Part shown: positions 41,182 through 49,316 of the stretch, piece after piece
Layout: the number at the start of each line of letters is the position of its first letter
Position numbering within the stretch: position 1 is the first letter of the stretch
NCBI GenBank assembly: GCA_040981125.1
Contig: JANRMQ010000002.1
Coordinates: 1 to 64,000, forward strand
Reading direction: 5' to 3'
Length of the DNA stretch: 64,000 bases
Source of the DNA: DASSBQ01 sp040981125
GTDB lineage: Bacteria; Nitrospirota; Nitrospiria; Nitrospirales; Nitrospiraceae
Translations under genes and position numbers: made by a program
The notes under the pieces: model-generated
Databases searched by the model: none
What the model was told of the DNA's origin: nothing
Seen by the model: the letters and a program-made list of their open reading frames with translations, nothing else

Positions 41182-44100
41182 TCAGCGCGTGAGACGATGG
41201 TAAATCTTCGGCAGCTTGTCCGGCAACCCCTCCACGTCATCAATCACGATATAGCGGATATCGCCGTACATGCGGCGGAGGTACTGATCGGCCTCCCGAT
41301 CGATCGTAATGCAAAATGGCTCGACCCCCTTCATCCGCGCCTCGCGCAACGCCATCTTGGTGTCTTCCAACGAGTAGTCATCCTTATACCCGTCGTCGAG
41401 CGGCCGGCCATCGCTGATCAGGATCAAGAGGCGCGTTTTGGCTTCGCGCGCCAATAATTTGCGTGTCGCGTGCCGGATGGCGGCACCGTCGCGGTTCTGG
41501 TGCAACGGCACGATGCCGCCGAGCTTGCGCGCGGCCCGCCCGCTCACCGGATCGTCGAAGTCCTTGATCACGACAAAATCGACCTGTTTCCGTCCCGCGC
41601 CGGAATATCCATACAGGGCAAACTGGTCACCGATGGCGTCCAATGCCTCGCAAAGCATGACCAACCCTTCCTTTTCGATATCGATGACCCGGCGGCCCGC
41701 CGTGACGTGGCGGCTCGTGGAACCGCTGACATCGACCAGCACCGCCGCGGCCACAGCCCGCTCCTGCCGTTCTCCTCGTATATAGATATGATCGGACGGC
41801 TCGGCCCCGGCCCGGATATCCGCCAGCCGCCGCACCACCGCGTCAAGGTCCACGTCCTCCCCATCGATCTGGCCCGGCAGCCGTGTGAAGCCGGCCGGCC
41901 GGAGGCTCTCGAAATACCGGCGCAGCAGTCTGATCGGTCCTCGTTGAGCGGCCAAAGTCTGCTCAACAAATTCGGATGAGCCTTCTTCGGCTTCGCGTTC
42001 AACCAGGCGGCACCAATGGCTGCGATAATCCTGAATGGCCGCATCCCATTCCGGATAGCGCACGAGCCGTCCCTCTTGATGTCCCGTCGCTTTCGAGAAC
42101 TCCGCTTCACCTTCCAAGGCGAGCACCTCTTCGACAAGAGACGGCGCGTCCCTTCCCGGAGCCAACGCTTCATGACCGGCTTGATGGCCGCGGGCCGTCC
42201 CTGCTCCCTGCTGCCCGGACCCGGACGAACCGGCGATCCCGACTTCTCCGGCATCCGGCTGCTCAGTTCCTTCCGCGGCTGATGAGTCCTCCGCCTGCTG
42301 CCTTACTAAGTTCGGATCCATCGTGCCGCGATAATCCCAGTTCGACACAGGATAATATTCGGACGACATGTCTTCGGAGGCCCGTGGGACCGTTGCAGCC
42401 GGAGTGTCGGCAGATGGTTCGTCATCGCCGCCGATCGTCTCGGATCGCTCCGCCATGAGTTCGTCCAGACGGAGATAGACGCGGTGGGCCGTCCGCAGAG
42501 CCAGTTCGGCCGTGGCGGCAGGCGTGAGAACCAGGCGGCAGAGATCCCATAATTCGGCCACGATATCGACCACCGCGTCCGGGGCCGGCACCGATTCCGG
42601 ATCAGCCGCCGTCGAGCGCAACAATAGCTGATCGACAACGAGTTCACGAACTGTCAGACCGTGCGAGAGGGTCCTGGTTTTGACCGCTTCCTCAGCTAGG
42701 AGCGCGAGATCGCGCCGCAGCCCGGGATATTCGCGCTGCAACAGATATTCGACCCGCGCATCCTCCAGAATCGTCCAAAGGTCGCGAATGAGACCGGGCT
42801 GCGGATACAGGGCGAATAGTCCCGCCAATGTCTTCGGCCTCCCGCCGACTGCCTCGTTCCCGACCGCCTGAAGTTCCGTGACAAGGTCGGCCAATCGCGA
42901 CAAGGGGACATCATAGGTACCGAACTCCACATGCCCGGCCTCATGCGCCGCCATGACCCGATAGAGCCTGGCATTCTCTTCATAGGTCGCATACCGCCTG
43001 ACGATCGACGGCAGATAAATGATCAACCCCTCGGCGCCGACAGCCGCGCGCGGATGCTGCTCCTCTCCCTCGGAAAGCGCGTGAACGCGGACCGGCCGCC
43101 CGCACAGCGCTTGCGCGAAGAGAGTCACCGAGCGCGCAACACGCCGCAACGGCACACCGCTCGCCGCCTGCTCGAGCGCCGCCAGCGCCTGATGGCTTTC
43201 AACGGCAAAATACGCACGGCCCGCCTCAAGATTGTAGTCGAGAATCTCCATGCCGGCCTTGAACCATTGCTCAAAGCGCGGGCGCGCCTCTGCGCCGAGG
43301 AGAGAGAGGAGTTCCGGAACCCGCCGGAAATAGGCAAGGGTCGCCTGCGCGTCACGATCCGCCAGAAGCAAGCCATATTGGAGCACGTCCATCCGCCAAT
43401 CATCGGACGGCAGCCTGCTCAACAAACGCGGGGCTTCGGCCAGACACGCGGTTCCCAAATCCAACCCGCTATCCGCCAGGCGGGCGCCGAGCGCGATGGT
43501 CAACGAGCGGGCGGCGGAAGGATGAATCTCCGCCAGAGCGGCGGGGCTCGTGCGGAAGAACTCGATCGTCCCGAAATAATCGGTCTTTCCTAAACTGTTC
43601 GTGGTGACCAATTTGAGACCAAAATCGATCCATTGCCTCATATCGCTCAGGACCAAGACCTGGGCGATTGCAGGCGATTGACGGATAAATTCGATCCCGG
43701 CGATAGGATCTTGCTGCGACACGTCCATCCCGATGCCGGCCCATTGGTCCAGTTGGTCCAGTTCCACGCGCTGGGTCAATTCGGGAGCTACGCGCAGGAA
43801 TTCCAGGGCGGCCGCATGGTCCTCTTCGGCCAATTCCAGCGTCGAAGCAAGCGCCCTGCGCCGGGCGGAGGCAGGTTCGATAAGGCTGATCAACAAGGGG
43901 CTTTCGCGGACATACCGCAGGGTCGCCGCGCCGGATGCGTGGGCGAAGACCAGCGCGAGATCCAGCCACTGCACGATCTCGCTCAATACCCCTCGCCGGT
44001 GAAGTTCCGGCAGCGCTTCGACGGCCGCGTGAGCGGCTTTGGCGGAGAGATCGGCGAGTTCGCCGAGCAACACCACCACCGCCTGCGGTCCGTCCGTCCG

Positions 44101-44193
44101 ATCAAGCGAACGGAATACCTCATCGATGATCTGCGCTGCTTCCGCCTGCCCAAGCGCCGGCGACAGCATGTCCAAAAGTTTTTCTTTCATCAC
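41182..44193 (-). CDS. NorD/CbbO-like VWA protein
   Basis: The protein has 1003 residues. The first ~350 form helical, TPR-like repeats in which the pattern AxxFLRxxPELxxR recurs (EFLRVAPELTQ, YFRRVPELLSL). The middle carries a zinc-protease-like HEAGHVEFGTYD, common in this family, and an acidic variable stretch. The C-terminal VWA domain has its MIDAS at ~821 (VDVSGSTS) and ILISDGRPLDDGY. NorD/CbbO proteins work with MoxR-type NorQ/CbbQ ATPases to activate metal enzymes such as nitric oxide reductase or Rubisco. The likely partner ATPase is at 56.9-57.8 kb, not adjacent. The target enzyme is not visible here. Confidence 0.85.
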   Translation of the reverse strand: MMKEKLLDMLSPALGQAEAAQIIDEVFRSLDRTDGPQAVVVLLGELADLSAKAAHAAVEALPELHRRGVLSEIVQWLDLALVFAHASGAATLRYVRESPLLISLIEPASARRRALASTLELAEEDHAAALEFLRVAPELTQRVELDQLDQWAGIGMDVSQQDPIAGIEFIRQSPAIAQVLVLSDMRQWIDFGLKLVTTNSLGKTDYFGTIEFFRTSPAALAEIHPSAARSLTIALGARLADSGLDLGTACLAEAPRLLSRLPSDDWRMDVLQYGLLLADRDAQATLAYFRRVPELLSLLGAEARPRFEQWFKAGMEILDYNLEAGRAYFAVESHQALAALEQAASGVPLRRVARSVTLFAQALCGRPVRVHALSEGEEQHPRAAVGAEGLIIYLPSIVRRYATYEENARLYRVMAAHEAGHVEFGTYDVPLSRLADLVTELQAVGNEAVGGRPKTLAGLFALYPQPGLIRDLWTILEDARVEYLLQREYPGLRRDLALLAEEAVKTRTLSHGLTVRELVVDQLLLRSTAADPESVPAPDAVVDIVAELWDLCRLVLTPAATAELALRTAHRVYLRLDELMAERSETIGGDDEPSADTPAATVPRASEDMSSEYYPVSNWDYRGTMDPNLVRQQAEDSSAAEGTEQPDAGEVGIAGSSGSGQQGAGTARGHQAGHEALAPGRDAPSLVEEVLALEGEAEFSKATGHQEGRLVRYPEWDAAIQDYRSHWCRLVEREAEEGSSEFVEQTLAAQRGPIRLLRRYFESLRPAGFTRLPGQIDGEDVDLDAVVRRLADIRAGAEPSDHIYIRGERQERAVAAAVLVDVSGSTSRHVTAGRRVIDIEKEGLVMLCEALDAIGDQFALYGYSGAGRKQVDFVVIKDFDDPVSGRAARKLGGIVPLHQNRDGAAIRHATRKLLAREAKTRLLILISDGRPLDDGYKDDYSLEDTKMALREARMKGVEPFCITIDREADQYLRRMYGDIRYIVIDDVEGLPDKLPKIYHRLTR

Positions 44194-44348
44194 GCCGGAC
44201 GAGTCCTTTTATTTCGGACGGCTGAAACCGGTGGATTGTAAAGGAGCCGATGGGCCTTGTAAACTGTGACGAGCGCACTCGCGCACATGAGTACGCTCAA
44301 CGCTCGCAGCAGCGCTCGTAATTCGAACTTTTATCTTTAGGTGAGTCG

Positions 44349-44807
44349 ATGTCGGATCCCAGCGAAAAGAGTCTGGCCAAAATGTGGAAGTATGCCAAGG
44401 GCTATGCCGAGAAAAGCGGCACGGCGTTTCACCCGAACCACGCGGTCACCGAAGCGGTCGTCAAGGGCCTGGCGGCGAATGTGGACGAACTCGGCAAGCC
44501 GCTTTGCCCCTGTAATTTCTATCCGGATAAGAACGCGGAAGCCAAGCTGCGCCGATGGATGTGCGCCTGCGACGAAATGCAAATTTACAAGTATTGTCAC
44601 TGCCTGCTGTTCGTCCGGGAGGACGGGTTGCCGATTACAGAGTATCTACCCGAGAATCACGAGGGCCGGGAAGCCTACGGCATCGTCACCGACCCCACAC
44701 CGGACAAAGGGCGCGCCCTTAAGCATAAGGCGGCTCCCTCGCTGCAAACCGTTGAAGAGATGGACTCTGCTGCAGAGAGTTCAACCGATCCGTCGGCGGA
44801 TAAGTAG
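44349..44807 (+). CDS. Ferredoxin:thioredoxin reductase catalytic (beta) chain
   Basis: The protein has 152 residues. The FTR signature is complete: PLCPCNFY, then RWMCACDEM and KYCHCLLFV, giving the cysteines of the 4Fe-4S cluster and of the adjacent redox disulfide. It reduces thioredoxin with electrons from ferredoxin. The last ~35 residues are a charged, low-complexity tail. Bacteria with only the catalytic chain are common outside cyanobacteria. The 2Fe-2S ferredoxin at 37.0 kb might be a donor, but this is an inference. The next gene begins 4 bp later. Confidence 0.92.
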   Translation: MSDPSEKSLAKMWKYAKGYAEKSGTAFHPNHAVTEAVVKGLAANVDELGKPLCPCNFYPDKNAEAKLRRWMCACDEMQIYKYCHCLLFVREDGLPITEYLPENHEGREAYGIVTDPTPDKGRALKHKAAPSLQTVEEMDSAAESSTDPSADK

Positions 44808-44811
44808 CGGC

Positions 44812-46059
44812 ATGGCGCATCAGCCGTTATCCCGCCGGTCCGGGTCGGCCCTGCCCCCCGGAATCATGCTCACGGCGCTCTTCCTCCTGGCCGGCTGTCT
44901 CCAAACCATGCAGCCCATCGACCCGACGACGCTGCCTCGTTCCACCGAGACGGCAAACAGGCTCAGGGCGGACGTAGAATTCCTGGCCGGCCATGAATTG
45001 CGCGGGCGGCTACCCGGCACGGACGGCAATCGCCGAGCCGCCGAACGGATTGAGACGGCGTTTCGTCAGGCGTCGTTATTGCCGTTCGTCTCGACACCGG
45101 ACTTCCGGCAAACGATTTCATCCACCCACGGCGACAACGTCATCGGCTATAGACCGGCCGCAGGCCCATCGTTGGGATGGATTCTTGTCGGGGCCCATTA
45201 CGACCACCTCGGGGGACAGTACGTCGGAGCCGATGATAATGCCTCGGCCGTCGCGATCGTCATGGAGCTGGCTCGCCGCCTTCCGCCTCTCTCCCATTAT
45301 TCCGTCGTCTTCACCGCATTCAACACCGAAGAGCAACCCTATTTCGGGACGCCTCACATGGGATCTGAATTTTTTATCGCGCATCTTCCCTCTGAAATCG
45401 GCAGCCTGGAAGCCTTTCAAGCGGTGGTCATTATGGACTTGATCGGCGGGGTCCAATGGGAGCCTATTAGGGACGTGGTGTTTGCGGCGGGCGCGGAGAA
45501 AAGCCCAGGGCTCTATCGACGGCTGAAGCAGGCGACCAATCATCAATCGCCCGCACGCCTCACAGTCTTGCCGGTCGGCATGCATTTGATCGAGGAAATT
45601 CCGGAGCGCGGGCATCACCCGGTCAGTGATTACGATGGATTCCGAAATCGCGGCGTGCCCCACCTCTTTTTGTCATCGGCTCGAACGCCTCGGTACCATA
45701 CGCCTGACGATCAGGCCGGGACGCTCCATTACGAACGGATGGGGGCGACTGTCGAGTGGCTGGATGCGCTTTTGCGCCTGATGGACAGCGATCTTCAAAA
45801 ATATGAATTCGATGCGGAACGGATTGAATGGGCCGATGAGGTTGACACATTTCGCCGCGTGACCCGCTACGCCGTGAACGACGAAACCTTGATTCCGGGC
45901 ACGTCGCGGTTAAGCCTTCGAAAACTCCGGCAGGACAACGAATGGCTCAACAGAGTCGATGGGGTCTCGCCCGCCGCGGCGGATCTGGACCGATTGGAAC
46001 GGATTTCGATTCGCTTTCAGTGCCTGCTGGCGGACTATTCGGGCTGCTTCATGTTCTGA
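44812..46059 (+). CDS. M28-family zinc peptidase, lipoprotein
   Basis: The start is ATG 44812, 4 bp after the FTR stop. The 415-residue product has a lipoprotein signal ending LLAGC (Cys29). Zinc ligands of M28 are visible: LVGAHYDHLGG (His, Asp), ADDNASAVA (bridging Asp), AFNTEEQP (catalytic Glu and Glu ligand), VIMDLIGG (Asp) and RYHTPDD (His). It is an aminopeptidase- or glutaminyl-cyclase-like enzyme anchored in the envelope. A much longer frame is open upstream but overlaps the FTR gene in another frame and should not be used as the start. Confidence 0.88.
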   Translation: MAHQPLSRRSGSALPPGIMLTALFLLAGCLQTMQPIDPTTLPRSTETANRLRADVEFLAGHELRGRLPGTDGNRRAAERIETAFRQASLLPFVSTPDFRQTISSTHGDNVIGYRPAAGPSLGWILVGAHYDHLGGQYVGADDNASAVAIVMELARRLPPLSHYSVVFTAFNTEEQPYFGTPHMGSEFFIAHLPSEIGSLEAFQAVVIMDLIGGVQWEPIRDVVFAAGAEKSPGLYRRLKQATNHQSPARLTVLPVGMHLIEEIPERGHHPVSDYDGFRNRGVPHLFLSSARTPRYHTPDDQAGTLHYERMGATVEWLDALLRLMDSDLQKYEFDAERIEWADEVDTFRRVTRYAVNDETLIPGTSRLSLRKLRQDNEWLNRVDGVSPAAADLDRLERISIRFQCLLADYSGCFMF

Positions 46060-46112
46060 CATGGGCCCGGCAAGCCGGGCTTCACGTCTTTGTCATTTTC
46101 GTCACGCCTGTC

Positions 46113-46132
46113 ATTCCCGCGCCGGCGGGAAT
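46113..46132. terminator. Short hairpin ATTCCCGC...GCGGGAAT
   Basis: ATTCCCGC, loop GCCG, GCGGGAAT lies 54 bp after the M28 stop and 6 bp before the stop of the convergent cytochrome gene. It resembles the dispersed ATTCCC...GGGAAT repeats seen in many bacteria and could act as a bidirectional terminator. Confidence 0.55.
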
Positions 46133-46138
46133 CCAGCA

Positions 46139-47701
46139 TCACAACGTCTTCAAATATTCCACAAGCGCCTCTTTGTCTTTGGCCGTCAGCTCGATGCCAT
46201 ATACGTGGCCCTGATTGCCGCTCCCGCGCCCGCTCACGTCATACAACGTGCCGATCCGTTCGACTTCGCAAACCTTCTTGTTCTGCACCGTTTCACACGG
46301 CATCCCGACCTGGCTCGCTTCAGCCGGACTCGTGATGAAGCCCACCTTGACCTGATTGTAGACATCGTAGCCGCGATAAAACAGCTTCGGTCGCTTCTCG
46401 ACCGGCTCCAGCAAATCCCGCAAGGTCGGCACGGAGCCGTTGTGCAGATACGGCGCGCGGAGCCAAATCCCGTCGAGGAATGCGGCGATATACCCGCTCG
46501 GATTATCTTCAACCAACCCGCGCCGCTCGATGCCCATGCCCGCGACGACCTTGTTCGCTTCGACCGCCGCCTTCTTGCTCCAGGTGTCGAGTCGGCCTCG
46601 ATCCGTACCGACCTCCTCAACCGGAACCCGCCTGCCGGTACGCTCGCTCGCGTGGCAACGCGCGCAAGCCTTGTCGAAGGCCGATTTCCCCGCGGCTGCC
46701 TTCTGAGCATCGATGGGGAACGGATACTTGGGCGCCGGATAGGACCCGAGGTAGTCCTCGAACCATTTCACCTGCTCAAGAAATTCTTCCTTGTTGTGCG
46801 GCGCAGCCCCGAGCACGCCCAGCGCCGAATCAATGATCACGGAACGCGCGTCGTGGCTGTCGCCGGCGAAATTCATGAGATGGCCCTTCTCCGGCTTGTA
46901 CTTGTTCAGATTCCAGAAGGACGGCATATCGGTCGGACCGATGCTGTCGTCCATCGGAAATTTGATCATGAAATACTTGGTCAGATTCATCGCATCGTCG
47001 CGGCCCCTCCCCCATTCGGGAAAGTCCTTTCGATAGATCCAGGCGAACTGCTGCTCGCGCTCCAGCAGGCGTTTCTTCGTGATCGGAATGAGAATGAAGC
47101 GATAGATCATCCGGTCGAGGAGGGAGAGATCGGCCGCAAGATTGATTTCGCGCATCATGTTGTCGGCGTTGAAACGCGGGTCTTTCGCGCAGTCGATCAT
47201 GAAACGAAAGAATGCTTCGAGATTGAGCGTATGGTTCGGCCCGGTCGGTACGAACGTCGGGTTCTCCCCGGGCGTCGAGCGGTAGCTGGCCGTGTGGCAG
47301 GAGGCGCAAGTGTTGGCCACCCGTGGAAAACCGATGACCTTCTTCGTGAAGCCGATCGGCAACTCCCGGCCCTGTTCCCACAGGACGCCCAATGACGCAT
47401 AGCCGCCGGGGCCCGGCAGCTTCTCCGGAAACATGCGAGGCAAGACGTACCAGATCCAGTAGGGAACGCCGGCGTCGTGCTCGGCTCCAATCGAGCCATA
47501 CATGAAACGCATATCGGGCGTCGCGGTGACCCAGTCAGGCTGGGGTTCTTCCCGGAAAAATTTGTACCACCCGACGAATGCGCCCGCACCTCCCAGGGCA
47601 ATGAGGACGAAGACCACAATTATGAACTTGCGCCAGCGACCTGATTTGGCCGTCCGCCTCGAATCTTCTCTTCGCTCGTACGGATGACGGTGTTCGTTCA
47701 T
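46139..47701 (-). CDS. Membrane-anchored diheme c-type cytochrome, RoxA/diheme-peroxidase-like (A)
   Basis: The protein has 520 residues. A single membrane anchor at ~24-46 places it in the periplasm. Heme sites are CASCH (132-136) and CARCH (346-350). After the second heme comes WLRAPYLHNGSVPTLRDLL (413-431), a signature shared by RoxA-type rubber oxygenases and some diheme peroxidases. It is the last gene of a five-gene operon, 57 bp after the neighbouring cytochrome B, with which it shares GxPYWIW, LPIG, and the heme-2 region, so the two are paralogues. The substrate is unknown: an oxidase, peroxidase or electron-transfer role is equally possible. Confidence 0.85.
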   Translation of the reverse strand: MNEHRHPYERREDSRRTAKSGRWRKFIIVVFVLIALGGAGAFVGWYKFFREEPQPDWVTATPDMRFMYGSIGAEHDAGVPYWIWYVLPRMFPEKLPGPGGYASLGVLWEQGRELPIGFTKKVIGFPRVANTCASCHTASYRSTPGENPTFVPTGPNHTLNLEAFFRFMIDCAKDPRFNADNMMREINLAADLSLLDRMIYRFILIPITKKRLLEREQQFAWIYRKDFPEWGRGRDDAMNLTKYFMIKFPMDDSIGPTDMPSFWNLNKYKPEKGHLMNFAGDSHDARSVIIDSALGVLGAAPHNKEEFLEQVKWFEDYLGSYPAPKYPFPIDAQKAAAGKSAFDKACARCHASERTGRRVPVEEVGTDRGRLDTWSKKAAVEANKVVAGMGIERRGLVEDNPSGYIAAFLDGIWLRAPYLHNGSVPTLRDLLEPVEKRPKLFYRGYDVYNQVKVGFITSPAEASQVGMPCETVQNKKVCEVERIGTLYDVSGRGSGNQGHVYGIELTAKDKEALVEYLKTL

Positions 47702-47758
47702 GGGATTGCTCCGGTTGCAGCCGGAAGCGCCGGCCCGCCGGTCATGTAAACCGGCTTG

Positions 47759-49285
47759 TCAAAACGTCTTCAAGTATTCGATCAATGCCGTTTTCTCGTC
47801 CGCCGGCAGCTCCGTGCCGTACCGCTTGCCTTCATGGCCGCTGTTGGAATTGCCGGCGACGGCCGTATCGAATTTGAAAAATGCCCGGCCGTTCTCGCTT
47901 TCTCGCGTGGACACAAATCCGACCTTGGCCTGATCATAGACATCGTAGCCGCGATAAAAGGTTTTCGGCCGCCGGGAGCCCGGCTCCAGCAGGTCCCGCA
48001 GGGTCGGCACGGAGCCGTTGTGCAAATACGGCGCCCGAAGCCACAGCCCATCCAGCGGCATGTTGGCGTAGCCAAAGGTTTTCCTGAAATGAGAAAAGCG
48101 CTCGGTGGGATCGTCCGTCTCGGCGTACAGGAGATTCTGATTGACGGCCAGATCATAGGTGTATGAATCCAAGCGGTGCGGGTCCGTATTGATCTGCTGA
48201 ATCGGCGTGACCTTACCGACGTCCGGGCCCTCAAAACTCCGCCCGTTCAGACCATGGCAGCCGGCGCAATACTGTTTGTACACGGCAGCGCCCTTGAGCG
48301 AGAGGGCCTCATTGACTGAGTAAGGATAGGCCGGCGGCTCGCGGGTGAGCAGCCAGTCTTCGATGCGCTTGATACGTTGCCGATCGAGCGTCGCCGGCGT
48401 GGCGCCGGTTCCGAAGGCCGCGCTGCGATTGCGTTCCTCGACCTTCGTATTGTTCCCGTCCCAGTGGAGCTGCATGTCCTTTTCCTTGCGGGCTCCCTGC
48501 AACCAGATGGATGGAAAATCGCTGACGCCGATCAATTCGGAGGCCGGAGCCTGATCCATGGGAAAATTGAAGAGAGCCTTCGCCGATCCAAAGGTATCCA
48601 CGCGTCCCGGCCCCCATGCCGGCTGCTGCAGCATGGACGAGAATCGGTCCTCCAACATCAGCAGCCGGTCCCTCATCAGGTAGATCGCGAAAGGATAGAC
48701 CAGATACCGATCGAGCGCTTTCAAATGTCGTCCGGACAAACGGTGAATCTCGGGGATGATGTATTCGGGAGAGAACTTCGCATCCTTGGCGCAGGCGAAT
48801 AGGAACTTTTCGAACGCCATCAAATCGACGGTATTGGCCGGCATGCCCGTGATGATGTTCGGGTTGCCGTCCGGGCCGTCTCGAACGGTGCTGGTATGGC
48901 AGACGGCGCAATTGAGAAAGACCCGATCCAGCCCCATATGCCGGCGCTTTGACATCCCGATCGGAAGATCCCTGTCCCCCTCATACAGGAACCCCACCGC
49001 TTTGAATTCTTGGCCGGGAAACTGTTTGCCTTCCGGAAGCTTGTCTTCACAGATCTGTGGAAGCGCCTTCCAGATCCAATAGGGAAATCCGGATGCCCGT
49101 TCTCCCCCGGTCGAACCGTACTTGAAATGCTCTTCGATGTCGGCATAATCCACCGGAGCATCGACCCCGAATCTCACGGCCAGTACGATCATCACGCCGC
49201 CGATCATGAGAAAGAGGGTGAGGAACACGACCACAGACTTTCTCTTCACGGATCCGGCATCATCCTTGTCGTCGGACTCCCTCAT
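47759..49285 (-). CDS. Membrane-anchored diheme c-type cytochrome, RoxA/diheme-peroxidase-like (B)
   Basis: The protein has 508 residues. The anchor is at ~17-37 (VVVFLTLFLMIGGVMIVLAV). Hemes: CAVCH (126-130) and CAGCH (340-344). WLRAPYLHNGSVPTLRDLLE follows in the C-terminal third, as in protein A, and GFPYWIWKALP mirrors its N-terminal region. It starts 31 bp after the larger cytochrome C stop. A and B probably arose by duplication and may form a heterodimer; that is an inference. No residue-level assignment to peroxidase, MauG or rubber oxygenase is possible from sequence by eye. Confidence 0.85.
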   Translation of the reverse strand: MRESDDKDDAGSVKRKSVVVFLTLFLMIGGVMIVLAVRFGVDAPVDYADIEEHFKYGSTGGERASGFPYWIWKALPQICEDKLPEGKQFPGQEFKAVGFLYEGDRDLPIGMSKRRHMGLDRVFLNCAVCHTSTVRDGPDGNPNIITGMPANTVDLMAFEKFLFACAKDAKFSPEYIIPEIHRLSGRHLKALDRYLVYPFAIYLMRDRLLMLEDRFSSMLQQPAWGPGRVDTFGSAKALFNFPMDQAPASELIGVSDFPSIWLQGARKEKDMQLHWDGNNTKVEERNRSAAFGTGATPATLDRQRIKRIEDWLLTREPPAYPYSVNEALSLKGAAVYKQYCAGCHGLNGRSFEGPDVGKVTPIQQINTDPHRLDSYTYDLAVNQNLLYAETDDPTERFSHFRKTFGYANMPLDGLWLRAPYLHNGSVPTLRDLLEPGSRRPKTFYRGYDVYDQAKVGFVSTRESENGRAFFKFDTAVAGNSNSGHEGKRYGTELPADEKTALIEYLKTF

Positions 49286-49316
49286 GCAAAACGCCCTCTC
49301 TCTCTAACTGCATGAA

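Noticed and set aside
46139..49285. Calling cytochromes A and B rubber oxygenases
   Set aside because: The APYLHNGSVP signature is shared by several diheme families; the substrate cannot be read from it.
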